This document shows, one piece after another, positions 57,884-64,000 of a stretch of 64,000 bases of DNA (positions are counted from its first letter, which is position 1; each line of letters opens with the position of its first letter). The stretch is taken from NCBI RefSeq assembly GCF_002101375.1, contig NZ_CP015207.1:920001-984000 (forward strand), read 5' to 3'. The notes beneath the pieces are model-generated. The model worked only from the letters and a program-made list of their open reading frames with translations. It ran no database searches and was not told the DNA's origin. The DNA is from Sporosarcina ureae. GTDB taxonomy: Bacteria; Bacillota; Bacilli; Bacillales_A; Planococcaceae. Made by a program: the position numbers and the translations under genes.

Positions 57884-60268
57884 TCAGTTACGTAACGGCT
57901 TACCCTTGACCAGCATATGCTGCATACGCTGCTGTGATTTCGGTTCTGCCACTAAACTTAAAAATGCTTCGCGTTCTAAATCCAGTAAGTACTGCTCATC
58001 AACACGTGTACCATACGGAATCTTTCCGCCTGACAGTACATATGCAAGTTTCTTCGCAATCTTCAAATCATGTTCGCTAATGAATCCAGAACTGAACATG
58101 CCTTCAGCTGCAAGCAATAATGTCGCATACCCTGAATCGCCTGTTACAGGAACTTTCGCTCTCTTCGGCGCTACATAGCCTGCTTCATATAATGACAAAG
58201 CGGCTTGCTTCGCGTCGTAGATCAAATGATCCGGATTGACACTTATGCCGTCTGCAAAGTCGAGGAAGTTGTTCTCTCTTGCTTCTTCAGCAGATGTCGA
58301 CGTTTTCGCCATGGCAATGGATTCAAATACTTTATTTGCAATATGTTGATAATCAGTAGGTACACCGTTCGGTAAACCTTTAAGGTGCTTCTGATACAAG
58401 TTGACGTTTCCGCCGCCACCTGGAATCAACCCTACGCCTACTTCAACAAGTCCTATATACGTTTCCATAGATGCTTGAATATGTGCAGCTGGAAGACAAA
58501 CTTCTGCTCCGCCACCTAGCGTCATCTGGAATGGTGCCGCCACAACCGGCTTCCCGCTATATTTAATCTTCAACATTGCGTTCTGGAATGAACGGATGAC
58601 AAAGTCGAGTTCAAAGATATTATCATCTTGGGCTTCCATTAAAATCATGCCAAGGTTTGCTCCGACACAGAAGTTTTTCCCTTGGTTCCCAATTACTAGC
58701 CCTTTGAAATTCTTCTCCACTTCGTCTACTGCGAAATTGATCATCTGAATGATGTCCAGACCGATCGCATTCGATTGTGAATGGAATTCCAGTAATGCTA
58801 CACCATCGCCAAGGTCAATCAAGCTGGCGCCCGAGTTCTTCTTGATGACACCGTGCTTTTTCTTGTACTGCTTCAAGTTGATCGCTTTCTCATTTACTTG
58901 CACTATCTGATAGTCTGAGCCGTCGAAGTAGTACGTATCGCCATCCTCTTCTTTATAAAAAGTTTCATAGCCTTTATCGAGCAATGACTGAACAAGTTCA
59001 GGAATTTCCTTGCCTTCTTCTTTCAGCATGTCAACAGATTTCTTTACGCCGATTGCATCCCAAATTTCAAACGGCCCTTGCGTCCAGCCGAAGCCCCATT
59101 TCATTGCGTTGTCGATCGATACGATATCGTCTGCAATTTCCCCGTGAAGCTGTGCTGCATATAGCATAGTGGGTGTTAACGTATTCCACAAAATCTCGCC
59201 TGCACGATCTTTTGCATACAATAACGTCTTCATTTTATTAGCTAGTCCTTTTTGCTGTTTCGCCATTTCTATTGAAGGCGCTTTCATTTTCTGTGTAGGA
59301 ACATATTCAGATGTCTTCATATCCAGTTCCATAATGTCTCGACCTTTTTTCACATAGAAGCCTTGCTTTGCTTTCGCGCCGATCCAGCCGTTATCGATCA
59401 TTTTAGTTACGACATCAGGTAATTCAAATGTTTTTTGCTCTTCACCCGTTGTCTGGTCGTAGACGTTTTTCGCAACGTGCATATACGTATCCAGTCCAAC
59501 AACATCTAATGTACGGAATGTCGCGGATGTCGGGCGACCAATTAATGTACCTGTGATCGAGTCGATTTCGCCGATTGTATAACCGCGTTCTAGCATTTCA
59601 TGCAATGTCACTTGTAAACCATACGTACCGATTCGGTTACCGATAAAGTTTGGAGTATCCTTCGCAATAACGACTCCCTTACCTAAACGATCCTCGCCGA
59701 ACACCGTCATGAACTCTACCACTTCAGGTGATGTCGCGTGTGTAGGAATAATCTCAAGCAATTTCAAGTATCTTGGAGGATTGAAGAAGTGTGTGCCAAG
59801 GAAGTGCTTCTGGAAATCTTCTGAACGTCCTTCTGTCATCGCTTCAATACTGATCCCCGATGTATTGGATGAAATGATAGTGCCTGGCTTTCGCACATTT
59901 TCAATCTTTTCATATAAACTCTTTTTAATATCCAAGTTTTCTACGACGACTTCAATGATCCAATCTACGTCTTTTAATTGATCCAAATGGTCTTCGAAGT
60001 TTCCTGGTGTAAGTAATGATAAGCTTTTCTTCGTTGTCAGAGGCGCTGGCTTTTGTTTTTGTAATTTCTCCAATGCTGTAGCCGCAAACTTATTGCGGAA
60101 TTGTGGATGATCATACGTTAATCCTTGTGCCTCGTCCTCTGCACCTAATTTCGGTGGAACGATATCTAGTAAAAGTACGGGAATGCCAATATTCGCTAAG
60201 TGCGCCGCGATACCAGAACCCATAACTCCAGATCCTAAAACTGCCGCTTTTCTAATTTGATAAGTCAC
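57884..60268 (-). CDS. fadN: 3-hydroxyacyl-CoA dehydrogenase / enoyl-CoA hydratase FadN
   Basis: 794 aa from the GTG at 60268 (AGGGAGGA upstream); a longer frame to 60310 has no ribosome site. The N-terminal NAD domain (VLGSGVMGSGIAAHLANIG) and 3-hydroxyacyl-CoA dehydrogenase core (~10-420) come first, followed by the crotonase-like hydratase domain (~480-690; CVGANLGMILMEAQ, TLGGGAEVCLPA). First gene of the operon, controlled by a FadR-type box. Confidence 0.95.
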   Translation of the reverse strand: MTYQIRKAAVLGSGVMGSGIAAHLANIGIPVLLLDIVPPKLGAEDEAQGLTYDHPQFRNKFAATALEKLQKQKPAPLTTKKSLSLLTPGNFEDHLDQLKDVDWIIEVVVENLDIKKSLYEKIENVRKPGTIISSNTSGISIEAMTEGRSEDFQKHFLGTHFFNPPRYLKLLEIIPTHATSPEVVEFMTVFGEDRLGKGVVIAKDTPNFIGNRIGTYGLQVTLHEMLERGYTIGEIDSITGTLIGRPTSATFRTLDVVGLDTYMHVAKNVYDQTTGEEQKTFELPDVVTKMIDNGWIGAKAKQGFYVKKGRDIMELDMKTSEYVPTQKMKAPSIEMAKQQKGLANKMKTLLYAKDRAGEILWNTLTPTMLYAAQLHGEIADDIVSIDNAMKWGFGWTQGPFEIWDAIGVKKSVDMLKEEGKEIPELVQSLLDKGYETFYKEEDGDTYYFDGSDYQIVQVNEKAINLKQYKKKHGVIKKNSGASLIDLGDGVALLEFHSQSNAIGLDIIQMINFAVDEVEKNFKGLVIGNQGKNFCVGANLGMILMEAQDDNIFELDFVIRSFQNAMLKIKYSGKPVVAAPFQMTLGGGAEVCLPAAHIQASMETYIGLVEVGVGLIPGGGGNVNLYQKHLKGLPNGVPTDYQHIANKVFESIAMAKTSTSAEEARENNFLDFADGISVNPDHLIYDAKQAALSLYEAGYVAPKRAKVPVTGDSGYATLLLAAEGMFSSGFISEHDLKIAKKLAYVLSGGKIPYGTRVDEQYLLDLEREAFLSLVAEPKSQQRMQHMLVKGKPLRN

Positions 60269-60291
60269 GTGCAATCCTCCCTTATGTTCTT

Positions 60292-60309
60292 TGAATGAAC
60301 ACTCATTCA
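60292..60309. promoter_or_regulatory. FadR (YsiA-type) operator before fadN
   Basis: TGAATGAACACTCATTCA: arms TGAATGA and TCATTCA with a 4-base centre, matching the Bacillus FadR operator form. It lies 24-41 bases upstream of the GTG start, with a TATAAA-like -10 just upstream of it. Long-chain acyl-CoA would relieve repression. Confidence 0.85.
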
Positions 60310-60475
60310 TTTATAGCGTAAAAAAAATACGCGTTGTCTATGAATCTAAGTATAGATCATTCGAAACTATTTCGCAATATTTAATTTGTATTTAATCAGA
60401 CTTTTTAAAATAAGCAATTTAATACCAAACCGTCCTTATTCATTGTACACTATTTATTGAATGGAGGCGATTTAA

Positions 60476-60796
60476 ATGAAAGAAATTAAAACGGTAACTG
60501 AGTTTGAAGAAATCATTGCGAGTGACCAACCAGTACTTGTGAAGTTTGAAGCAGACTGGTGCCCAGACTGTAAGCGTATGGATATGTTCATTGATCCAAT
60601 CGTTGAAAAATACGATACATACACATGGTATGAAGCGGATCGTGACGTTATTCCTGAAATTGCTGAAAAGTATGAAGTGATGGGAATCCCAAGTCTGTTA
60701 GTCTTCCAAAATGGTGAGAAGCATGCACATCTACATAGTGCGTTTGCGAAGTCACCTGAACAAGTTACGCAGTTTTTAGACGAAGTGAAGATCTAA
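60476..60796 (+). CDS. Thioredoxin-family protein
   Basis: 106 aa, GGAGGCG before ATG. Thioredoxin fold with CPDC active site (KFEADWCPDCKRMDMFI), cis-Pro in MGIPSLLVFQNGEK. The CPDC motif and length resemble YtpP-type thioredoxins of Bacillus. Cytosolic. Divergent from fadN. Confidence 0.88.
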   Translation: MKEIKTVTEFEEIIASDQPVLVKFEADWCPDCKRMDMFIDPIVEKYDTYTWYEADRDVIPEIAEKYEVMGIPSLLVFQNGEKHAHLHSAFAKSPEQVTQFLDEVKI

Positions 60797-60807
60797 AGAT
60801 GATATGT

Positions 60808-60846
60808 AAAAATGCTGAGAGCCTATAGGTTCTCAGCATTTGCTTT
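60808..60846 (+). terminator. Terminator after the thioredoxin-like gene
   Basis: AAATGCTGAGA pairs with TCTCAGCATTT over a 10-base loop, then GCTTT. Confidence 0.8.
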
Positions 60847-60847
60847 A

Positions 60848-61015
60848 TAGAGCGGTTGTGTAACTTGTATGAGCGGTTGCCACGCGTGATAGAGCGCATA
60901 ACTGGATGGATAGAGCGAATATGCTACAACTATGAGCGCTCGGCCCGCTACATAGAGCGCATTACCAACGGGATTGAGCGGGTACACAGCAATTATGAGC
61001 GCCACACATTGCCCC
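60848..61015 (+). repeat. 21-bp-period GAGCG array no. 3, eight units
   Basis: GAGCG occurs at 60850, 60871, 60892, 60913, 60934, 60955, 60976 and 60997, every step exactly 21 bases. Units start TAGAGCG, TATGAGCG or TTGAGCG; the remaining bases vary. The array begins within a few bases of the thioredoxin terminator and ends about 40 bases before the C39 peptidase start. A frame reading ...IERITGWIER... is open through it into the peptidase gene, but only because 21 is divisible by three. Confidence 0.92.
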
Positions 61016-61056
61016 CTCATCAACCAACAACATTTCCTAGAAAGGAGAAGTTCTAC

Positions 61057-61572
61057 ATGTCCAAATACATAGAAGTGAAAGGCAAATCCCAATATGACCA
61101 CGACATTGAACCTAGCTACCGTCCGTCGGCTTGCGGACCTGTTACAGCGTATGTTTTGCTGCGCCATTTCTTCCCTTATGAACCAACTCCTTCTATTAAT
61201 GAGTTGTATCGAACATTAGGTAGTACGAAGATTGGTTTGCCTACTTGGCGCTTTGTTCGTAGGCTGAACCAAATGGTCGGCTCGCAGTGGAATGTGAAAA
61301 TTTGTACTGTACAGCAGGCTATGGAGCAAATCGATGAAGACCGTCCCGTTGCGTTAAAATTTGATAAGTGGTTCAAGTTCAAATGGCGTAGTCGATTTTC
61401 ATTCGATTATCATTGGGTCGTGATGGTTGGGTATGAATACGTAGAGAATCAACTGCATGTACTCGTTCATGACCACGGTGGCAGAAATTGTGCGAGCCGT
61501 GTACGCTCCATCCCCTATGGGCCAAATAAACTGATTTTGACGTTTGTTAAAATCGAACCATTAAAACGGTGA
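61057..61572 (+). CDS. C39/papain-like cysteine peptidase-fold protein
   Basis: 171 aa from the ATG at 61057 (AAAGGAGAAG upstream); the longer open frame through the repeat array is rejected. Catalytic Cys26 in RPSACGPVTAYVLL, His119 in FDYHWVVMVGYE, and D139/H140 region (VHDHGG). This is the Peptidase_C39_2 layout. No signal peptide or membrane helix, so substrate and location are unclear. Its 3' end overlaps the convergent exonuclease gene by 12 bases. Confidence 0.75.
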   Translation: MSKYIEVKGKSQYDHDIEPSYRPSACGPVTAYVLLRHFFPYEPTPSINELYRTLGSTKIGLPTWRFVRRLNQMVGSQWNVKICTVQQAMEQIDEDRPVALKFDKWFKFKWRSRFSFDYHWVVMVGYEYVENQLHVLVHDHGGRNCASRVRSIPYGPNKLILTFVKIEPLKR

Positions 61573-62448
61573 AACAGGTAGTCCTTGTTTTGCAATCATG
61601 GAATATCCGAGTTCTTCCATCACTTTTGCTGTTTCTGCAGTGAACTCCGGAATGATCAATTCTTCTAGAGGATCGTCGAGTGTAATTTCACAATGAATCG
61701 TTGCGAGATCCTTTGAAATCATTAACATTTCCTCTTCTGCATTCAGTTTCTTTTGTACTCCTGCTGTTAATTTTTCTCTCGCCGCGAGCACACCATCGAC
61801 CGAACCGTACTCCTGTATGAGCTTCAATGCCGTCTTCGGCCCAATCCCTTTCACTCCTGGATAGCCGTCACTAGAATCGCCAGTGAATGCTTTCATATCA
61901 ATGAATTGCTTAGGAGTAATTCCATACTCTTCTATAAAACGAGCTTCTGTGTATTCATCATACTGCGTGAAGCCTTTTTTCGTCAGCGCAATCGACACAT
62001 CGGGCTGTAGTAACTGAAGTAAGTCTTTATCTCCCGATACCACTGTCAATTTCGCTTCGTCTTTCCACGTTTCAATCAGCGAACCAATCAGATCATCCGC
62101 TTCCATATTCTTGATCCCATAACTTTTCCACCCTAGTGTTTCCGATACTTCCCGTGCCATATCAAATTGGGGAATTAATTCCGGCGCTGGTGCAGGACGA
62201 TGTGCTTTATAGTCTGCGAATAATTCATTACGGAATGTTTTGGATCCCATATCCCAACACACCGCTAAATGTGTCGGTTGGAAAATTGAGATGGCACTCA
62301 TCGTATGCCGCGCGAATCCTTGTACGCCATTCGTTGGTACATCCAATGCATTGCGGAAAAACTGCCCGCTATGTGCCGTCGCAAAAAATGAACGGAATAA
62401 CAAAGCCATTCCATCCACTACTAAAATATGCGGTTTATTTTCATTCAT
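61561..62448 (-). CDS. ypcP: 5'-3' exonuclease (PolA N-terminal-like), YpcP type
   Basis: 295 aa FEN-family nuclease without polymerase domain. Acidic metal-binding residues are present: VVDGMALLFRSFFA, NMEADDLIGSL, VVSGDKDLLQLL, and TGDSSDGYPGVKGIGPKTA (with the H3TH motif). Removes RNA primers or flaps during Okazaki-fragment processing. Monocistronic; the 3' end overlaps the C39 gene. Confidence 0.9.
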   Translation of the reverse strand: MNENKPHILVVDGMALLFRSFFATAHSGQFFRNALDVPTNGVQGFARHTMSAISIFQPTHLAVCWDMGSKTFRNELFADYKAHRPAPAPELIPQFDMAREVSETLGWKSYGIKNMEADDLIGSLIETWKDEAKLTVVSGDKDLLQLLQPDVSIALTKKGFTQYDEYTEARFIEEYGITPKQFIDMKAFTGDSSDGYPGVKGIGPKTALKLIQEYGSVDGVLAAREKLTAGVQKKLNAEEEMLMISKDLATIHCEITLDDPLEELIIPEFTAETAKVMEELGYSMIAKQGLPVSPF

Positions 62449-62562
62449 TCTAATCCACTTCCTTTGTTAATAGTTTAGCACAGCTGTCGTACGAAGAGAT
62501 AATAAGGTCAAATAACCAACAGACTGCATATGATAAAACGAATAGAAAAGGAGGCGTAATAG

Positions 62563-63078
62563 TTGAATCCACAAGATGAATTTATGGGGTATCCGCACTT
62601 TACAGATTCATGGCAAGGTGCTGACCCGCAAGGCTTCTCCACAGCGCAATCGTTTTCTTCATGGCAACCTTGGTTTCCGGGGATGCAAGGACCTCAAAGT
62701 TTCCCAGGTATGCAATGGTTTCCGAGTATGCCCGGCTTCCCTGCATCACCTAGTTTTCCACAGCAACCGAATTTCCCTGGACATCAGCCAAGTCGGCCAG
62801 GGAATCCAGCCGGTCAGGCAGCTGCTCCTACTTCCCCGCCACCGAATCAAATCCCGAGCTATCCAGAATTTCAGACGTTTGCGGTTGATCCGGGTGCCAT
62901 AGCAGGTTGTTTGTATCGCTTTACGTATGTATGGACTTCACGACGTAATGGATTCTGGTTTTATCCAACATTTGTCGGTCGACAATCCGTCGCAGGGTTT
63001 CAGTGGAATCCACGCAGATTCCGCTGGGAGTATATAGGCATTGATTTGCAACGTATTGATCAGTTTCGTTGTGTGTAA
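62563..63078 (+). CDS. Pro-rich protein with conserved C-terminal domain, paralogue 1
   Basis: 171 aa from TTG (AAAAGGAGGCG upstream). The N-terminal ~95 residues are low-complexity, rich in Pro, Phe, Gln and Gly, with FPGMQ/FPSMP/FPQQP repeats. The C-terminal ~75 residues are compact and aromatic: PPNQIPSYPEFQTFAVDPGA, then GCLYRFTYVWTSRRNGFWF and a YPTFVGRQSVAGFQWNPR stretch ending QFRCV. Two cysteines. I recognise no family. The next gene carries the same C-terminal domain behind a different N-terminus. Confidence 0.7.
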   Translation: MNPQDEFMGYPHFTDSWQGADPQGFSTAQSFSSWQPWFPGMQGPQSFPGMQWFPSMPGFPASPSFPQQPNFPGHQPSRPGNPAGQAAAPTSPPPNQIPSYPEFQTFAVDPGAIAGCLYRFTYVWTSRRNGFWFYPTFVGRQSVAGFQWNPRRFRWEYIGIDLQRIDQFRCV

Positions 63079-63103
63079 TGAGTCTAAATGAAGGAGTGAT
63101 AGT

Positions 63104-63739
63104 TTGAATCAGCAAGACGAAGGCATGTGGTATCCGAAGCTACCTGACGGATATCCAAGTCAGCAGAATGAAGCACACCATCAACAGTATCGTCCGCCAT
63201 ATGGCCAACAACAGCAGGGGTGGCCAGGTGGGTATCCAGGATATCCACCACCAAATCAACAAAACCCGCAATGGCCTCCTAGTTATCCAGGTCACCAACA
63301 AGGGTATCCACCGCAGCATCAACCGGGTTATCCAAGTTATCCAAGTTCCCCTCATCAACCGGCTTATCCAGGACACCCTGCGTTTCCCGGACATCCAGGT
63401 CAGCAAGGATATCCAGGACATCATCAACAGCATGGGAACCACGGACATCATCAAGGACAGCCAGGAGGTCATCCACAGCAAAGTGCACCGACTTCCGCTC
63501 CTCCCAATCAAATACCGAGCTATCCGGATGCCCAACTACGCGCAGTGGATCCGGGCGGCATAGCAGGTTGCTTGTATCGGTATACGTATGTATGGACTTC
63601 ACGAAACAAAGGGTTCTGGTACTACCCGACATTCGTCGGTAGAACTTCGATCGCAGGATATCGATGGGATCCACGTCAGTACCGCTGGGAGTATTATGGA
63701 TTAGACTTGCAGAAGATCGATTCATTCAGGTGTATGTGA
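63104..63739 (+). CDS. Pro/Gly/His-rich protein with conserved C-terminal domain, paralogue 2
   Basis: 211 aa from TTG (GAAGGAGTGA upstream), 25 bases after paralogue 1. N-terminal ~135 residues are built from YPGY, YPGH, YPSYPS and GHHQ-type repeats. The C-terminal ~75 residues are ~65% identical to paralogue 1 by eye: PPNQIPSYPDAQLRAVDPGG, GCLYRYTYVWTSRNKGFWYY and PTFVGRTSIAGYRWDPR, ending SFRCM. Both probably share one transcript and a terminator. Spore-coat, exosporium or surface location is possible but unproven; no signal peptide. Confidence 0.72.
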   Translation: MNQQDEGMWYPKLPDGYPSQQNEAHHQQYRPPYGQQQQGWPGGYPGYPPPNQQNPQWPPSYPGHQQGYPPQHQPGYPSYPSSPHQPAYPGHPAFPGHPGQQGYPGHHQQHGNHGHHQGQPGGHPQQSAPTSAPPNQIPSYPDAQLRAVDPGGIAGCLYRYTYVWTSRNKGFWYYPTFVGRTSIAGYRWDPRQYRWEYYGLDLQKIDSFRCM

Positions 63740-63771
63740 ACTGAAATGTAGTGATTCGAAAGCGTTCTAAG

Positions 63772-63806
63772 AGAAGCCTGACGATTTGTCAGGTTTCTCT
63801 TATTTT
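63772..63806 (+). terminator. Terminator after the tandem paralogues
   Basis: AGAAGCCTGAC, 4-base loop, GTCAGGTTTCT, then CTTATTTTT. Confidence 0.85.
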
Positions 63807-63885
63807 TCATCCATCTCCAAATACCTTCTTTATACTTTACGACCGGAACAAAGGCTCTTTAAACATGCAGTTTACATAGCTAAAA

Positions 63886-63907
63886 ACCTAGTCACAAGAC
63901 TAGGCTT
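63886..63907 (-). terminator. Terminator of the gene at the right edge
   Basis: CCTAGTC, TTGT loop, GACTAGG on the minus strand, followed by TTTTTAGC. Lies just past the stop of the partial gene. Confidence 0.75.
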
Positions 63908-63910
63908 TTG

Positions 63911-64000
63911 TTAGCGCCTTTTCATACTGCGGATCACTTTCTTCATTTCTTGGTCCACGCGCGTCGATTCCGTGATTTTCTGTAATGCTTTATTATACGT
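63911..64000 (-). CDS. C-terminal fragment of an unidentified gene cut by window edge
   Basis: 29 codons are open to the edge (TYNKALQKITESTRVDQEMK... ending SMKRR, TAA). Charged, helical composition. The adjacent terminator supports a real gene end, but too little is present to name it. Confidence 0.4.
   Translation of the reverse strand, partial: TYNKALQKITESTRVDQEMKKVIRSMKRR

Noticed and set aside
63279-63725. 148-codon frame antisense to the second Pro-rich paralogue
   Set aside because: Mirror of a repetitive coding region; no start signals.

Overview
The window looks like a chromosomal segment of a low-to-medium GC, spore-forming member of the Bacillales, most likely Planococcaceae (Sporosarcina or a relative). 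Three things point there: strong AGGAGG-type ribosome sites with frequent GTG/TTG starts; a sporulation gene (yunB); and a gene order that follows the Bacillus subtilis yug-yux-yuf-mrp ... yui-yum-yut-yun ... suf-met-yus region in condensed form. The genus assignment is an inference from gene content and remembered synteny, not from a search. There are no rRNA or tRNA genes, no prophage, no transposase and no CRISPR array.

Layout. 1-8.6 kb: the 3' part of an MgtC-family gene, an iron alcohol dehydrogenase (yugJ), yuzA, then an arginine/ornithine/proline catabolic block (glutamate dehydrogenase, rocD, rocA) with a divergent RocR-like regulator, then yugI and a yugE-like gene. 8.7-13.9 kb: a small membrane protein, cyclophilin ppiB, the first 21-bp repeat array, a drug-efflux MFS gene (yuxJ-like), penicillin-binding protein pbpD and yufK. 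14.1-19.9 kb: the complete seven-gene Mrp Na+/H+ antiporter operon mrpABCDEFG. 19.9-31 kb: a Gly/Tyr-rich protein, pepA, yuiD, yuiB, NDH-2 (yumB), Fe-S carrier genes (yutM, yutI), DUF2225, yuzD, yutJ, yuzB, and the lipA-yutD-yutE-yutF run. 31-38.8 kb: an NSS amino-acid transporter with a 44-aa MetS-type subunit, an NhaC-family transporter behind a lysine riboswitch, and yunB-yunD-yunE-yunF. 38.9-42.2 kb: a thiol operon (glutaredoxin, 50-aa membrane peptide, rhodanese) and a MarR-controlled pair (nitronate monooxygenase, hotdog thioesterase). 42.3-47.5 kb: sufCDSUB. 47.7-52.4 kb: a dicarboxylate/amino-acid symporter, the second 21-bp array, and metNIQ behind a SAM riboswitch. 52.4-60.3 kb: yusE, yusF, gcvH, yusI, a 900-bp repeat-filled gap, and the fatty-acid oxidation operon fadN-fadA-fadE with a FadR box. 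60.5-64 kb: a thioredoxin, the third 21-bp array, a C39-like peptidase, a 5'-3' exonuclease, two tandem Pro/Gly-rich paralogues and the end of an unknown gene.

How the genes work together. Much of the window concerns carbon/nitrogen catabolism feeding the TCA cycle (roc genes, fad genes, glutamate dehydrogenase), Fe-S cluster assembly and its clients (suf, nfu, yutM, lipA, gcvH), membrane ion and amino-acid transport (mrp, NSS, NhaC, DAACS, MetNIQ), and thiol/redox proteins.

The most unusual material is non-coding or lineage-specific. Three arrays repeat a GAGCG core at a 21-bp step. A RocR-like activator has lost the sigma-54 contact motif. Two identical 18-bp palindromes flank a marR gene. 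A stack of GC-rich inverted and tandem repeats lies between yusI and fadE. A tandem pair of proteins shares a conserved C-terminal domain behind unrelated low-complexity N-termini.
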